DNA of 64,000 nt from Sipunculus nudus (taxonomy: Eukaryota > Annelida > Sipuncula > Golfingiida > Sipunculidae): assembly GCA_026874595.1 (NCBI GenBank), contig CM049317.1, forward strand, positions 62,719,118 to 62,783,117, in the 5' to 3' direction. The translations under genes and the position numbers were made by a program. Shown piece after piece: positions 23,453-37,112 of this stretch (position 1 is the stretch's first letter; each line of letters begins with the position of its first letter). A model generated the notes under the pieces. It was not told the origin of the DNA, made no database searches, and was given only the letters and a program-made list of their open reading frames with translations.

Positions 23453-26400
23453 GCTAAGGGATTATGCCTTCATAGTTGCTTTTTTTCACCATTTTCTGAA
23501 GAAATCATGTATTTTTGGACTTTAGGGGTTCTAATAATGTCAGAAATGGTAAAACATTGTAGGTAAATTGTGTTAAAATTGGAAAATGGGTCCAATAAAT
23601 CAATAAATGACTTTTTAAAAATAGCAGAATTATACATTATCGGTTTTGATCGAACGATATTGCCCTCACTTTTGATATTAATGTTCACTATGCGGGACTG
23701 CTGTGTAGCCAGGGGACCCGTCTGTCACCATATGCTTCTTTTCAGTGTGTATTTTTAGGAAAATGCTGCATTTCTGTTGTGATTTTGCCGTAAGCAAAGA
23801 ATAAGCAAAGCATCAGCAAAGTGTAAGCAAAGGGATTATGCCTTCATAATTGCTTTTCGGCACCATTTTCTGAAAAAAAATAATGTATTTTTGGGCTTTG
23901 CGGGGGTCTAATAATGTCAGAAATGGTAAAACACTGTAGGTAAATTCTGTTAAAATTAGAAAATGGGTCCCAGGAATCAATAAATGACTTTTTTAAAGTA
24001 GCAGAATTATACATTTATGGTTTTGATTGAACGATATTGCTCTTACTTTTGATATTAATGTTCACTAACCGGGATTGCTGTGTAGCCAGGGGACCCGTCT
24101 GTCACCATATCGTTCTTATCAGTGTGTATTTATAGGAAAATGCTGCATTTCTGATGTGATTTTGCCGTAAGCAAAGAATTAGCAAAGCATCAGCAAGGTG
24201 TAAGCAAAGGGATTATGCCTTCATAATTGCTCCTTGGCACCATTTTCTGAAGAAATAATGTATTTTTTGACTTTGCGGGGGTCTTATAGTGTCAGAAATG
24301 GTAAAACATTGTAGGTAAATTGTGTTAAAATTGGAAAATGGGTCAAAGAAATCAATAAATGACTTTTATAAAAATAGAAGAGTTATACATTTGCTGTTTT
24401 GATTGAACAATATTGCCTTTACTTTTGATATTAATGTTCACTAACCGGGACTGCTGTGTAGTCAGGGGACCCGTCTGTCTCCCTATGGGTCATATCAGTG
24501 TGTATTTGAAGGAAAATGCTGCATTTCTGTTGTGATTTTGCCGTAAGCAAAGAATAAGCAAAGCATCAGCAAAGTGTAAGCAAAGGGATTATGCCTTCAT
24601 AATTGCTTTTTGGCACCATTTTCTGAAGAAATAATGTATTTTTGGACTTTGCGGGGGTCTAATAATGTCAGGAATGGTAAAACATTGTAGGTAAATTGTG
24701 TTAAAATTGGAAAATGGGTCAAAGAAATCAATAAATGACTTTTTTAAAAATAGCAGAATTATACATTTGCGGTTTTGATTGAACAATATTGCCCTTACTT
24801 TTGATATTAATGTTCACTAACCGGGACTGCTGTGTAGCCAGGGGACTCGTCTGTCCCCATATGGGTCATATCAGTGTGTATTTTTAGGAAAATGCTGCAT
24901 TTCTGTTAAGATTTTGCCATAAGCAAAGAAAAAGCAAAGCATCAGCAAAGTGTAAGTTAAGGGATTATGCCTTCATAATTGCTTTTTGGCACCATTTTCT
25001 GAAGAAATAATGTATTTTTGGACTTTGCGGGGGTCTAATAATGTCAGAAATGGTAAAACACTGTAGGTAAATTCTGTTAAAATTAGAAAATGGGTCCCAG
25101 GAATCAATAAATGACTTTTTTAAAGTAGCAGAATTATACATTTATGGTTTTGATTGAACGATATTGCTCTTACTTTTGATATTAATGTTCACTAACCGGG
25201 ATTGCTGTGTAGCCAGGGGACCCGTCTGTCACCATATCGTTCTTATCAGTGTGTATTTATAGGAAAATGCTGCATTTCTGATGTGATTTTGCCGTAAGCA
25301 AAGAATTAGCAAAGCATCAGCAAGGTGTAAGCAAAGGGATTATGCCTTCATAATTGCTCCTTGGCACCATTTTCTGAAGAAATAATGTATTTTTTGACTT
25401 TGCGGGGGTCTTATAGTTTCAGAAATGGTAAAACATTGTAGGTAAATTGTGTTAAAATTGGAAAATGGGTCCAATAAATCAATAAATGACTTTTATAAAA
25501 ATAGAAGAGTTATACATTTGCTGTTTTGATTGAACAATATTGCCTTTACTTTTGATATTAATGTTCACTAACCGGGACTGCTGTGTAGTCAGGGGACCCG
25601 TCTGTCTCCCTATGGGTCATATCAGTGTGTATTTGAAGGAAAATGCTGCATATCTGTTGTGATTTTGCCGTAAGCAAAGAATAAGCAAAGCATCAGCAAA
25701 GTGTAAGCAAAGGGATTATGCCTTCATAATTGCTTTTTGGCACCATTTTCTGAAGAAATAATGTATTTTTGGACTTTGCGGGGGTCTAATAATGTCAGGA
25801 ATGGTAAAACATTGTAGGTAAATTGTGTTAATATTGGAAAATGGGTCAAAGAAATCAATAAATGACTTTTTTAAAAATAGCAGAATTATACATTTGCGGT
25901 TTTGATTGAACAATATTGCCCTTACTTTTGATATTAATGTTCACTAACCGGGACTGCTGTGTAGCCAGGGGACTCGTCTGTCCCCATATGGGTCATATCA
26001 GTGTGTATTTTTAGGAAAATGCTGCATTTCTGTTAAGATTTTGCCATAAGCAAAGAAAAAGCAAAGCATCAGCAAAGTGTAAGCTAAGGGATTATGCCTA
26101 CATAGTTGCTTTTTTCACCATTTTCTGAAGAAGTCATGTATTTTTGGACTTTGCGGGGGTCTAATAATGTCAGAAATGGTAAAACACTGTAGGTAAATTG
26201 TGTTAAAATTGGAAAATGGGTCCAAGAAATCAATAAATGACTTTTTTAAAAATTGCAGAATTATACATTTGCTGTTTTGATTGAACAATATTGCCTTTAC
26301 TTTTGATATTAATGTTCACTAACCGGGACTGCTGTGTAGTCAGCGGACCCGTCTGTCTCCCTATGGGTCATATCAGTGTGTATTTTTAGGAAAATGCTGC

Positions 26401-29400
26401 ATTTCTGTTAAGATTTTGCCATAAGCAAAGAAAAAGCAAAGCATCAGCAAAGTGTAAGCTAAGGGATTATGCCTACATAGTTGCTTTTTTTCACCATTTT
26501 CTGAAGAAATCATGTATTTTTGAACTTTGCGGGGGTCTTATAATGTCAGAAATGGTAAAACATTGTAGGTAAATTGTGTTAAAATTGGAAAATGGGTCCA
26601 ATAAATCAATAAATGACTTTTTTAAAAATAGCAGAATTATACATTATCGGTTTTGATCGAACGATATTGCCCTTACTTTTGATATTAATGTTCATTATCC
26701 GGGACTGCTGTGTAGCCAGGGGACCCGTCTGTCACATTTGGTTCTTATCAGTGTGTATTTTTAGGGAATGGCTGCATTTCTGTTGTGATTTTGTCGTAAG
26801 CAAAGAATTAGCAAAGCATCAGCAAAGTGTAAGCAAAGGGATTATGCTTTCATAGTTGATTTTTTTCACCATTTTCTGAAGAAATCATGTATTTTTGGAA
26901 TTTGCGGGGGTCTAATAAGGTCAGAAATGGTAAAACACTGTAGGTAAATTGTGTTAAAATTGGAAAATGGGTCGAAGAAATCAATAAATGAATTTTTTAA
27001 AAATTGCAGAATTATACATTATCGGTTTTGATTGAACGATATTGCCCTTACTTTTGTTATTAATGTTCACTAACCGGGACTGCTGTGTAGCCAGGGGACT
27101 GGTCTGTCCCCATGTGGGTCATATCAGTGTGTATTTTAAGGAAAATGCTGCATTTCTGTTGTGATTTTGCCATAAGCAAAGAAAAAGCAAAGCATCAGCA
27201 AAGTGTAAGCTAAGGGATTATGCCTTCATAGTTGCTTTTTTTCACCATTTTCTGAAGAAATCATGTATTTTTGGACTTTGGGGGGGGGGGGGGTCTGATA
27301 ATGTCAGAAATGGTAAAACATTGTAGGTAAATTGTGTTAAAATTGGAAAATGGGTCCAATAAATCAATAAATGACTTTTTTAAAAATAGCAGAATTATAC
27401 ATTATCGGTTTTGATCGAACGATATTGCCCTTACTTTTGTTAATAATGTTCACTATCCGGGACTGCTGTGTAGCCAGGGGACCCGTCTGTCACCATTTGG
27501 TTCTTATCAGTGTGTGTATTTTTAGGAAAATGCTGCATTTCTGTTGTGATTTTGCCGAAGCAAAGAATTAGCAAAGCATCAGCAAAGTGTAAGCAAAGGG
27601 ATTATGCTTTCATAGTTGATTTTTTTCACCATTTTCTGAAGAAATCATGTATTTTTGGACTTTGCGGGGGTCTAATATTGTCAGAAATGGTAAAACACTA
27701 TAGGTAAATTGTGTTAAAATTGGAAAATGGGTCAAAGAAATCAATAAATGACTTTTTTAAAAATTGCAGAATTATACATTATCGGTTTTGATCGAACGAT
27801 ATTGCCCTTACTTTTGATATTAATGTTCATTTTCCGGGACTGCTGTGTAGCCAGGGGACCCGTCTGTCACCATATGGTTCTGATCAGTGTGTATTTTTAG
27901 GAAAATGCTGCATTTCTGTTGTGATTTTGCCGTAAGCAAAAAATAAGCAAAGCATCAGCAAAGTGTAAGCAAAGGGATTATGCCTTCATAATTGCTTTTC
28001 GGCACCATTTTCTGAAGAAATATTGTATTTTTGGGCTTTGCGGGGGTCTAATAATGTCAGAAATGGTAAAACACTGTAGGTAAATTGTGTTAAAATTGGA
28101 AAATGGGTCAAAGAAATCAATAAATGACTTTTTTAAAAATAGAAGAATTATACATTATCGGTTTTGATCGAACGATATTGCCCTTACTTTTGATATTAAT
28201 TTTCACTAACCGGGACTGCTGTGTAGCAAAGGGGACCCGTCTGTCCCCATATGGGTCATATCAGTGTGTATTTAGAGGAAAATGCTGCATTTTTAGGAAA
28301 ATGCTGCATTTCTGTTGTGATTTTGCCGTAAGCAAAGAATAAGCAAAGCATCAGCAAAGTGTAAGCAAAGGGATTATGCTTTCATGATTGCTTTTTTTCA
28401 CCATTTTCTGAAGAAATAATGTATTTTTGGACTTTGCGATGGTCTAATAATGTCAGAAATGGTAAAACACTGTAGGTAAATTGTGTTAAAATTGGAAAAT
28501 GGGTCCAAGAAATCAATAAATGACTTTTATAAAAATAGAAGAGTTATACATTTGCTGTTTCGATTGAACAATATTGCCTTTACTTTTGATATTAATGTTC
28601 ACTAACCGGGACTGCTGTGTAGTCATGGGACCCGTCTGTCTCCCTATGGGTCATATCAGTGTGTATTTTTAGGGAAATGCTGCATTTCTGTTAAGATTTT
28701 GCCATAAGCAAAGAAAAAGCAAAGCATTAGCAAAGTGTAAGCTAAGGGATTATGCCTACATAGTTGCTTTTTTTCACCATTTTCTGAAGAAATCATGTAT
28801 TTTCGGACTTTGCGGGGGTCTAATAATGTCAGAAATGGTAAAATACTGTAAGTAAATTGTGTTAAAATTGGAAAATGGGTCCAATAAATCAATAAATGAC
28901 TTTTTTAAAAATAGCAGAATTATACATTATCGGTTTTGATCGAACGATATTGCCCTTACTTTTGATATTAATTTTCACTAACCGGGTCTGCTGTGTAGCA
29001 AAGGGGACCCGTCTGTCCCCATATGGGTCATATCAGTGTGTATTTTTAGGAAAATGCTGCATTTCTGTTGTGATTTTGCCGTAAGCAAAGAATAAGCAAA
29101 GCATCAGCAAGGTGTAAGCAAAGGGATTATGCCTTCATAATTGATTTTGGCACCATTTTCTGAAGAAATAATGTATTTTTGGACTTTGCGGGGGTCTTAT
29201 AGTGTCAGAAATGGTAAAACATTGTAGGTAAATTGTGTTAAAATTGGAAAATGGGTCAAAGAAAGCAATAAATGACTTTTATAAAAATAGAAGAGTTATA
29301 CATTTGCTGTTTGATTGAACAATATTGCCTTACTTTTGATATTAATGTTCACTAACCGGGACTGCTGTGTAGCCAGGGGACCCGTCTGTTTCCCTATAGG

Positions 29401-32400
29401 TCATATCAGTGTGTATTTGAAGGAAAATGCTGCATTTCTGTCGTGATGTTGCCGTAAGCAAAGAATAAGCAAAGCATCAGCAAAGTGTAAGCAAAGGGAT
29501 TATGCATTCATAATTGCTTTTTGGCACCATTTTCTGAAGAAATAATGTATTTTTGGACTTTGCGGGGGTCTTATAATGTCAGGAATGGTAAAACATTGTA
29601 GGTAAATTGTGTTAAAATTGGAAAATGGGTCAAAGAAATCAATAAACGACTTTTTTTAAAAATAGCAGAATTATACATTTGCGGTTTTGATTGAACGATA
29701 CTGCCCTTACTTTTGATATTAATGTTCACTAACCGGGACTGCTGTGTAGCTAGGGGACTCGTCTTTCCCCATATGGGTCATATCAGTGTGTATTTTTAGG
29801 AAAATGCTGCATTTCTGTTGTGATTTTGCCGTAAGCAAAGAATAAGCAAAGCATCAGCAAAGTGTAAGCAAAGGGATTGTGCTTTCATGATTGCTTTTTT
29901 TCACCATTTTCTGAAGAAATAATGTATTTTTGGACTTTGCGATGGTCTAATAATGTCAGAAATGGTAAAACACTGTAGGTAAATTGTGTTCAAATTGGAA
30001 AATGGGTCCAATAAATCAATAAATGACTTTTTTAAAAATAGCAGAATTATACCTTATCGGTTTTGATTGAACGATATTGCCTTTACTTTTGATATTAATG
30101 TTCACTAACCGGGACTGCTGTGTAGCCAGGGGACCCGTCTGTCACCATATGGTTCTTATCAGTGTGTATTTATAGGAAAATGCTGCATTTCTGTTGTGAT
30201 TTTGCCGTAAGCAAAGAATAAGCAAAGCATAAAAAAAAGTGTAGGCAAAGGGATTATGCCTGCATAATTACTTTTTGGCACCATTTTCTGAAGAAATAAT
30301 GTATTTTTGGACTTTGCGGGGTCTAATAATGTCAGAAATGGTAAAACATTGTAGGTAAATTGTGTTAAAATTGGAGAATGGGTCAAAGAAATCAATAAAT
30401 GACTTTTTTTAAAAATAGCAGAATTATACATTTCCGGTTTTGATTGAACGATATTGCCCTTACTTTTTAATATTAATGTTCACTAACCGTGACTGCTGTG
30501 TAGCCAGGGGACCGTCTGTCTCCATATGGTTCATATCAGTGTGTATTTGTAGGAAAATGCTGCATTTCTGTTGTGATTTTGCCGTTAGCAAAGAATAAGC
30601 AAAGCATCAGCAAACTGTAAGCAAAGGGATTATGCCTTCATAATTGCTTTTTTCACCATTTTCTGAAGAAATAATGTATTTTTGGACTTTGCGGGGGTCT
30701 TATGTCAGAAATGGTAAAACATTGTAGGTAAATTGTGTTAAAATTGGAAAATGGGTCCAAGAAATCAATAAATGAATTTTTTAAAAATAGCAGAATTATA
30801 CATTATCGGTTTTGATTGAACGATATTGCCCTTACTTTTGACATTAATGTTCACTAAACGGGACTGCTATGTAGCCAGGGGACCCGTCTGTCCCCATATG
30901 GGTCATATCAGTGTGTATTTTTAGGAAAATGCTGCATTTCTGTTGTGATTTTGCCGTAAGCAAAGAATAAGCAAAGCATCAGCAAAGTGTAAGCAAAGGG
31001 ATTATGCTTTCATGATTGCTTTTTTGGCACCATTTTCTGAAGAAATAATGTATTTTTGGACTTTGCGATGGTCTAATAATGTCAGAAATGGTAAAACACT
31101 GTAAGTAAATTGTGTTAAAATTGGAAAATCGGTCCAAGAAATCAATAAATGACTTTTTTAAAAATAGCAGAATAATACATTATCGGTTTTGATCGAACGA
31201 TATTGCCCTTACTTTTGATATTAATGTTCACTTTCCGGGACTGCTGTGTAGCCAGGGGACCCGTCTGTCACCATATGGTTCTTATCAGTGTGTATTTATA
31301 GGAAAATGCTGCATTTCTGTTGTGATTTTCCCGTAAGCAAAGAATTAGCAAAGCATCAGCAAGGTGTAAGCAAATGGATTATGCCTTCATAATTGCTCTT
31401 TGGCACCATTTTCTGAATAAATGATGTATTTTTGGGCATGGGGGGGGGTCTAATTATGTCAGAAATGGTGAAACACTGTAGGTAAATTGTGTTAAAATTG
31501 GAAAATGGGTCCAATAAATCAATAAATGACTTTTTAAAATTTGCAGAATTATATATTACCGGTTTTGATTGAACAATATTGCCCTTATTTTTGATATTAA
31601 TGGTCACTAACCGGGACTGCTGTGTAGCCAGGGGACCCGTCTGTCTCCATATGGTTCATATCAGTGTGTATTTTTAGGAAAATGCTGCATTTCTGTTGTG
31701 AATTTGCCGTAAGCAAAGAATAAGCAAAGCATCAGCAAAGTGTAAGTACAGGGATTATGCCTTCATAATTGCTTTTTTTCACCATTTTCTGAAGAAATAC
31801 TGTATTTTTGGACTTTGCGGGGGTCTAATAATGTCAGAAATGTTAAAACATTGTAGGTAAATTGTGTTAAAATTGGAGAATGGGTCAAAGAAATCAATAG
31901 ATGACTTTTTTTAAAAATAGCAGAATTATACATTTCCGGTTTTGATTGAACGATATTGCCCTTACTTTTTAATATTAATGTTCACTATCCGGGACTGCTG
32001 TGTAGCCAGGGGACCCGTCTGTCACCATTTGGTTCTTATCACTGTGTATTTTTAGGAAAATGCTGCATTTCTGTTGTGATTTTGCCGTAAGCAAAGAATT
32101 AGCAAAGCATCAGCAAAGTGTAAGCAAAGGGATTATGCTTTCATAGTTGATTTTTTTCACCATTTTCTGAAGAAATAATGTATTTTTGGACTTTGCGGGG
32201 GTCTAATAATGTCAGAAATGGTAAAACACTGTAAGTAAATTGTGTTAAAATTGGAAAATGGGTCCAAGAAATCAATAAATGACTTTTTTAAAAATAGCAG
32301 AATTATACATTATCGGTTTTGATTGAACGATATTGCCCTTACTTTTGATATTAATGTTCACTTTCCGGGACTGCTGTGTAGCCAGGGGACCCGTCTGTCA

Positions 32401-34763
32401 CCATATGCTTCTTATCAGTGTGTATTTATAGGAAAATGCTGCATTTCTGTTGTGATTTTGCCATAAGCAAAGAATTAGCAAAGCATAAGCAAGGTGTAAG
32501 CAAAGGGATTATGCCTTCATAATTGCTCTTTGGCACCATTTTCTGAAGAAATAATGTATTTTTGGACTTTGCGGGTGTCTTATAATGTCAGAAATGGTAA
32601 AACATTGTAGGTAAATTGTGTTAAAATTGGAAAATGGGTCAAAGAAATCAATAAATGACTTTTTTAAAAATAGAAGAATTATACATGTGCGGTTTTGATT
32701 GAACGATATTGCCCTTACTTTTGATATTAATGACTAACCGGGACTGCTATGTAGCCAGGGGACCCGTCTGTCCCCATATGGGTCATATCAGTGTGTATTT
32801 TTAGGAAAATGCTGCATTTCTGTTGTGATTTTGCCGTAAGCAAAGAATAAGCAGAGCATCAGCAAAGTGTAAGCAAAGGGATTATGCTTTCATGATTGCT
32901 TTTTGGCACCATTTTCTGAAGAAATAATGTATTTTTGGACTTTGGGGGGGGGGGGGGTCTAATAATGTCAGAAATGGTAAAACACTGTAGGTAAATTGTG
33001 TTAAAATTGGAAAATGAGTCCAAGAAATCAATAAATGACTTTTTTAAAAATAGCAGAATTATACATTATCGGTTTTGATTGAACGATATTGCCCTTACTT
33101 TTGATATTAATGTTCACTATCCGGGACTGCTGTGTAGCCAGGGGACCCGTCTGTCACCATATGGTTCTTATCAGTGTGTATTTATAGGAAAATGCTGCAT
33201 TTCTGTTGTGATTTTGCCGTAAGCAAAGAATTAGCAAAGCATCAGCAAGGTGTAAGCAAAGGGATTATGCCTTCATAATTGCTCTTTGGCACCATTTTCT
33301 GAATAAATAATGTATTTTTGGGCATTGGGGGGGGGTCTAATTATGTCAGAAATGGTGAAACACTGTAGGTAAATTGTGTTAAAATTGGAAAATGGGTCCA
33401 ATAAATCAATAAATGACTTTTTAAAAATTGCAGAATTATACATTACCGGTTTTGATTGAACAATATTGCCCTTATTTTTGATATTAATGGTCACTAACCG
33501 GGACTGCTGTGTAGCCAGGGGACCCGTCTGTCTCCATATGGTTCATATCAGTGTGTATTTTTAGGAAAATGCTGCATTTCTGTTGTGAATTTGCCGTAAG
33601 CAAAGAATAAGCAAAGGATCAGCAAAGTGTAAGTAAAGGGATTATGCCTTCATAATTGCTTTTTTTCACCATTTTCTGAAGAAATAATGTATTTTTGGAC
33701 TTTGCGGGGGTCTAATAATGTCAGAAATGGTAAAACATTGTAGGTAAATTGTGTTAAAATTGGAGAATGGGTCAAAGAAATCAATAAATGACTTTTTTTA
33801 AAAATAGCAGAATAATACATTTCCGGTTTTTATTGAACGATATTGCCCTTACTTTTGATATTAATGTTCACTATCCGGGACTGCTGTGTAGCCAGGGGAC
33901 CCGTCTGTCACCATTTGGTTCTTATCAGTTTGTATTTTTAGGAAAATGCTGCATTTCTGTTGTGATTTTGCCGTAAGGAAAGAATTAGCAAAGCATCAGC
34001 AAAGTGTAAGCAAAGGGATTATGCTTTCATAGTTGATTTTTTTCACCATTTTCTGAAGAAATAATGTATTTTTGGACTTTGCGGGGGTCTAATAATGCCA
34101 GAAATGGTAAAACACTGTAGGTAAATTGTGTTAAAATTGGAAAATGGGTCCAAGAATTCAATAAATGACTTTTTTTAAAAATTGCAGAACTATACATTAT
34201 CGGTTTTGATTGAACGATATTGCCCTTACTTTTGATATTAATGTTCACTTTCCGGGACTGCTGTGTAGCCAGGGGACCCGTCTGTCACCATATGGTTCTT
34301 ATCAGTGTGTATTTTTAGGAAAATGCTGCATTTCTGTTGTGATTTTGCCGTAAGCAAAGAATTAGCAAAGCATCAGCAAAGTGTAAGCAAAGGGATTATG
34401 CCTTCATAGTTGCTTTTTTTCACCATTTTCTGAAGAAATCATGTATTTTCGGACTTTGCGGGGGTCTAATAATGTCCGAAATGGTAAAACATTGTAGGTA
34501 AATTGTGTTAAAATTGGAAAATGGGCCAAAGAAATCAATAAATGACTTTTTTAAAAATTGCAGAATTATACATTACCGGTTTTGATTGAACAATATTGCC
34601 CTTACTTTTGATATTAATGTTCACTAACCGGGACTGCTGTGTAGCCAGGTGACCCGTCTTTTTCCATATGGGTCATATCAGTGCTGATTTTTAGTAAAAT
34701 GTTTAATTTCTGTTGTGATTTTACTACAAGCAAAGAATAAGCAAAGCATAAAAAAAAGTGTAG

Positions 34764-35232
34764 GCAAAGGGATTATGCCTGCATAATTACTTTTTGGCAC
34801 CATTTTCTGAAGAAATGATGTATTTTTGGACTTTGCGGGGTCTAATAATGTCAGAAATGGTAAAACATTGTATGTAAATTGAGTAAAAATTGGATAATGG
34901 GTCCAATAAATCAATAAATGACTTTTTTAAAAATTGCAGAATTTGCAGAAATGGTAAAACACTGTAGATAAATTGTGTTTAAATTGGAAAATGGGTCCAA
35001 TAAATCAATAAATGACTTTTTTAAAAATAGCAGAATTATACATTATCGGTTTTGATCGAACGATATTGCCTTTACTTTTGATATTAATGTTCACTAACCG
35101 GGACTGCTGTGTAGCCAGGGGACCCGTCTGTCACCATATGGTTCTTATCAGTGTGTATTTATAGGAAAATGCTGCATTTCTGTTGTGATTTTGCCGTAAG
35201 CAAAGAATAAGCAAAGCATCAGCAAAGTGTAA
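34764..35232 (+). repeat. 469-bp aberrant monomer, block 3 copy
   Basis: Same internal 93-bp partial duplication and same GCAGAATTTGCAGAAATGG junction as at 11312. Its presence at exactly the M31 place supports the block 1 to block 3 alignment. Confidence 0.92.
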
Positions 35233-36358
35233 GCAAAGGGATTGTGCTTTCATGATTGCTTTTTTTCACCATTTTCTGAAGAAATAATGTATTTTTGGAC
35301 TTTGCGATGGTCTAATAATGTCAGAAATGGTAAAACACTGTAGGTAAATTGTGTTCAAATTGGAAAATGGGTCCAAGAAATCAATAAATGACTTTTTTAA
35401 AAATAGAAGAATTATACATTTGCGGTTTTGATTGAACGATATTGGCCTTACTTTTGATATTAATGTTCACTATTCGGGACTGCTGTGTAGCCAGGGGACC
35501 CGTCTATCACCATATGGTTCATATCAGTGTGCATTTTTAGGAAAATGCTGCATTTCTGTTGTGATTTTGCCGTAAGCAAAGAATAAGCAAAGCATCAGCA
35601 AAGTGTAAGCAAAGGGATTATGCCTTCATAATTGCTCTTTGGCACCATTTTCTGAAGAAATAATGTATTTTTGGACTTTGCGGGGGTCTTATAATGTCAG
35701 AAATGGTAAAACATTGTAGGTAAATTGTGTTAAAATTGGAAAATGGGTCCAAGAAATCAATAAATGACTTTTTAAAAATAGAAGAATTATACATTATCGG
35801 TTTTGATCGAACGATATTGCCCTTACTTTTGATATTAATGTTCACTAACCGGGACTGCTGTGTAGCAAAGGGGACCCGTCTGTCCCCATATGGGTCATAT
35901 CAGTGTGTATTTTTAGGAAAATGCTGCATTTCTGTTGTGATTTTGCCGTAAGCAAAGAATAAGCAAAGCATCAGCAAGGTGTAAGCAAAGGGATTATGCC
36001 TTGATAATTGTTTTGGCACCATTTTCTGAAGAAATAATGTATTTTTGGACTTTGCGGGGGTCTTATAGTGTCAGAAATGTTAAAACATTGTAGGTAAATT
36101 GTGTTAAAATTGGAAAATGGGTCAAAGAAATCAATAAATGACTTTTATAAAAATAGAAGAGTTATACATTTGCTGTTTTGATTGAACAATATTGCCTTTA
36201 CTTTTGATATTAATGTTCACTTTCCGGGACTGCTGTGTAGTCAGGGGACCCGTCTGTCTCCCTATGGGTCATATCAGTGTGTATTTTTAGGAAAATGCTG
36301 CATTTCTGTTAAGATTTTGCCTTAAGCAAAGAAAAAGCAAAGCATCAGCAAAGTGTAA

Positions 36359-37112
36359 GCTAAGGGATTATGCCTACATAGTTGCTTTTTTTCACCATTT
36401 TCTGAAGAAATCATGTATTTTCGGACTTAGCGGGGGTCTAATAATGTCAGAAATGGTAAAATACTGTAAGTAAATTGTGTTAAAATTGGAAAATGGGTCC
36501 AATAAATCAATAAATGACTTTTATAAAAATAGAAGAGTTATACATTTGCTGTTTCGATTGAACAATATTGCCTTTACTTTTGATATTAATGGTCACTAAC
36601 CGGGACTGCTGTGTAGTCAGGGGACCCGTCTGTCTCCCTATGGGTCATATCAGTGTGTATTTTTAGGAAAATGCTGCATTTCTGTTAAGATTTTGCCATA
36701 CGCAAAGAAAAAGCAAAGCATCAGCAAAGTGTAAGCTAAGGGATTATGCCTACATAGTTGCTTTTTTTTCACCATTTTCTGAAGAAATCATGTATTTTCG
36801 GACTTTGCGGGGGTCTAATAATGTCAGAAATGGTAAAATACTGTAAGTAAATTGTGTTAAAATTGGAAAATGGGTCCAATAAATCAATAAATGACTTTTT
36901 TAAAAATAGCTGATTTATACATTATCGGTTTTGATCGAACGATATTGCCCTTACTTTTGATATTAATTTTCACTAAACGGGTCTGCTGTGTAGCAAAGGG
37001 GACCCGTCTGTCCCCATATGGGTCATATCATTGTGTATTTTTAGGAAAATGCTGCATTTCTGTTGTGATTTTGCCGTAAGCAAAGAATAAGCAAAGCATC
37101 AGCAAGGTGTAA
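36359..37112 (+). repeat. Extra M15-type dimer inside block 3
   Basis: Two monomers (36359 and 36735, 754 bp) have no counterpart between M34 and M35 in block 1. Both have M15 left halves: GCCTACATAGTTGC, ATGTATTTTCGGAC, AAAATACTGTAAG. The first has an M14-type right half (TTTGCTGTTTCGATTG); the second has the M15 right half (TTAATTTTCACTAA, GTAGCAAAGGGGACC). The segment therefore imports M14/M15 sequence next to an M16-like monomer (M35), reproducing the local order M14-M15-M16. Confidence 0.85.
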
